Origin: Bacteroidota bacterium
GTDB lineage: Bacteria; Bacteroidota; Bacteroidia; Flavobacteriales; Weeksellaceae
Assembly (NCBI GenBank): GCA_023433225.1
Contig: JAEZDQ010000055.1
Span: 1-12,493, forward strand
Direction of reading: 5' to 3'
Length of the DNA: 12,493 nucleotides
The notes under the pieces are model-generated. The model did not search any database. It was not told the DNA's origin and was given only the letters and a program-made list of their open reading frames with translations. Shown here piece after piece: positions 12,212-12,493 of the stretch (its first letter is position 1; the number at the start of each line of letters is the position of its first letter). The translations under genes and the position numbers were made by a program.

Positions 12212-12493
12212 TTAATTCCCTACATCAGGAGCCTGTCCAATCAATTCCATGAATTGGTCTAACTTAGGCGTAATGATGATTTGGGTACGACGGTTTCTGG
12301 ATTTACCGGATTCGGTGTTATTGTCGGCAATCGGGTTGTATTCCCCTCGGCCACCGGCTGTCAAACGTTTCGGGTCAACACCATGTTGGTTTTGCAAGGC
12401 TTGAACAACAGAAGACGCGCGCAATGTACTCAAATCCCAGTTGTTTCGGATGTTTGGTTTGCTAATCGGCACATTGTCGGTATTACCTTCAAT
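12212..12493 (-). CDS. OmpA/MotB-like peptidoglycan-binding protein (C-terminal part)
   Basis: The last 93 residues of a minus-strand gene that runs past the right edge; the frame is open to the final base, so no start is given. It matches the second half of the OmpA-like domain: IEGNTDNVPI, NWDLSTLRASSVV, DPKRLTAGGRGEYNP and NRRTQIIITP. In this family the TD Asp and an Arg of the LSxxRA helix hold the meso-diaminopimelate of peptidoglycan, anchoring an outer-membrane, lipoprotein or motor protein to the wall. The missing N-terminal region decides whether it is a lipoprotein, a porin or a MotB-like protein. The NVPI/NWDLS style resembles MotB-type OmpA domains often seen in Flavobacteriia. 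It is convergent with the methyltransferase with only three bases between stop codons. Confidence 0.9.
   Translation of the reverse strand: MEGNTDNVPISKPNIRNNWDLSTLRASSVVQALQNQHGVDPKRLTAGGRGEYNPIADNNTESGKSRNRRTQIIITPKLDQFMELIGQAPDVGN

Noticed and set aside
1..12493. Defence, toxin-antitoxin, phage or other novel multi-gene system
   Set aside because: Every confident gene is a housekeeping or widely conserved Bacteroidota family, and base composition and spacing look uniform; no signs of an inserted island.

Overview
The window looks like a piece of the core chromosome of a Bacteroidota bacterium, most likely in Flavobacteriia. Three things point there. The gene content includes a DUF4290 protein directly before murA, a large DUF349-repeat protein, and dnaA followed by a low-molecular-weight protein tyrosine phosphatase and a short tetrapyrrole-methylase-fold methyltransferase. 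Shine-Dalgarno motifs are absent and sequences before start codons are A-rich. Several promoters match the Bacteroidota -33/-7 pattern (TTTG and TAnnTTTG). There are no phage genes, transposases, tRNA or rRNA genes, CRISPR arrays or recognisable defence islands. Every gap between genes is under 200 bases.

Layout, left to right. (1) The 3' end of a glutaryl-CoA-dehydrogenase-like acyl-CoA dehydrogenase is followed by a palindromic intergenic element and a lipoyl-dependent E2 acyltransferase of a 2-oxo acid dehydrogenase complex, probably the branched-chain type. (2) A same-strand run holds DUF4290, murA, a DedA-family membrane protein and aroE. These cover the first step of peptidoglycan precursor synthesis, a probable lipid-carrier or flippase-type membrane protein, and a shikimate step. 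(3) A 715-residue DUF349-repeat protein with a very acidic N-terminus has its own clear promoter and ends at a strong intrinsic terminator. (4) ribD (riboflavin synthesis) overlaps a YigZ/IMPACT-family gene by an ATGA. That gene overlaps tail to tail with a convergent YbgC/FadM-type hotdog thioesterase. (5) dnaA, divergent from the thioesterase, leads a compact group with the tyrosine phosphatase and the methyltransferase, the last two overlapping by ATGA. (6) The methyltransferase converges, three bases apart, on the C-terminal OmpA-like domain of a gene that runs off the right edge.

The most notable sequence-level observation is that MurA carries Asp instead of Cys at the active-site loop position that fosfomycin alkylates, so intrinsic fosfomycin insensitivity is predicted. 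Other points are the palindromic repeat between the first two genes, the terminator lying almost against the ribD start codon, the DUF4290-murA coupling and the lack of any visible oriC beside dnaA. I found no evidence of a new multi-gene system here. The window is mainly housekeeping genes.
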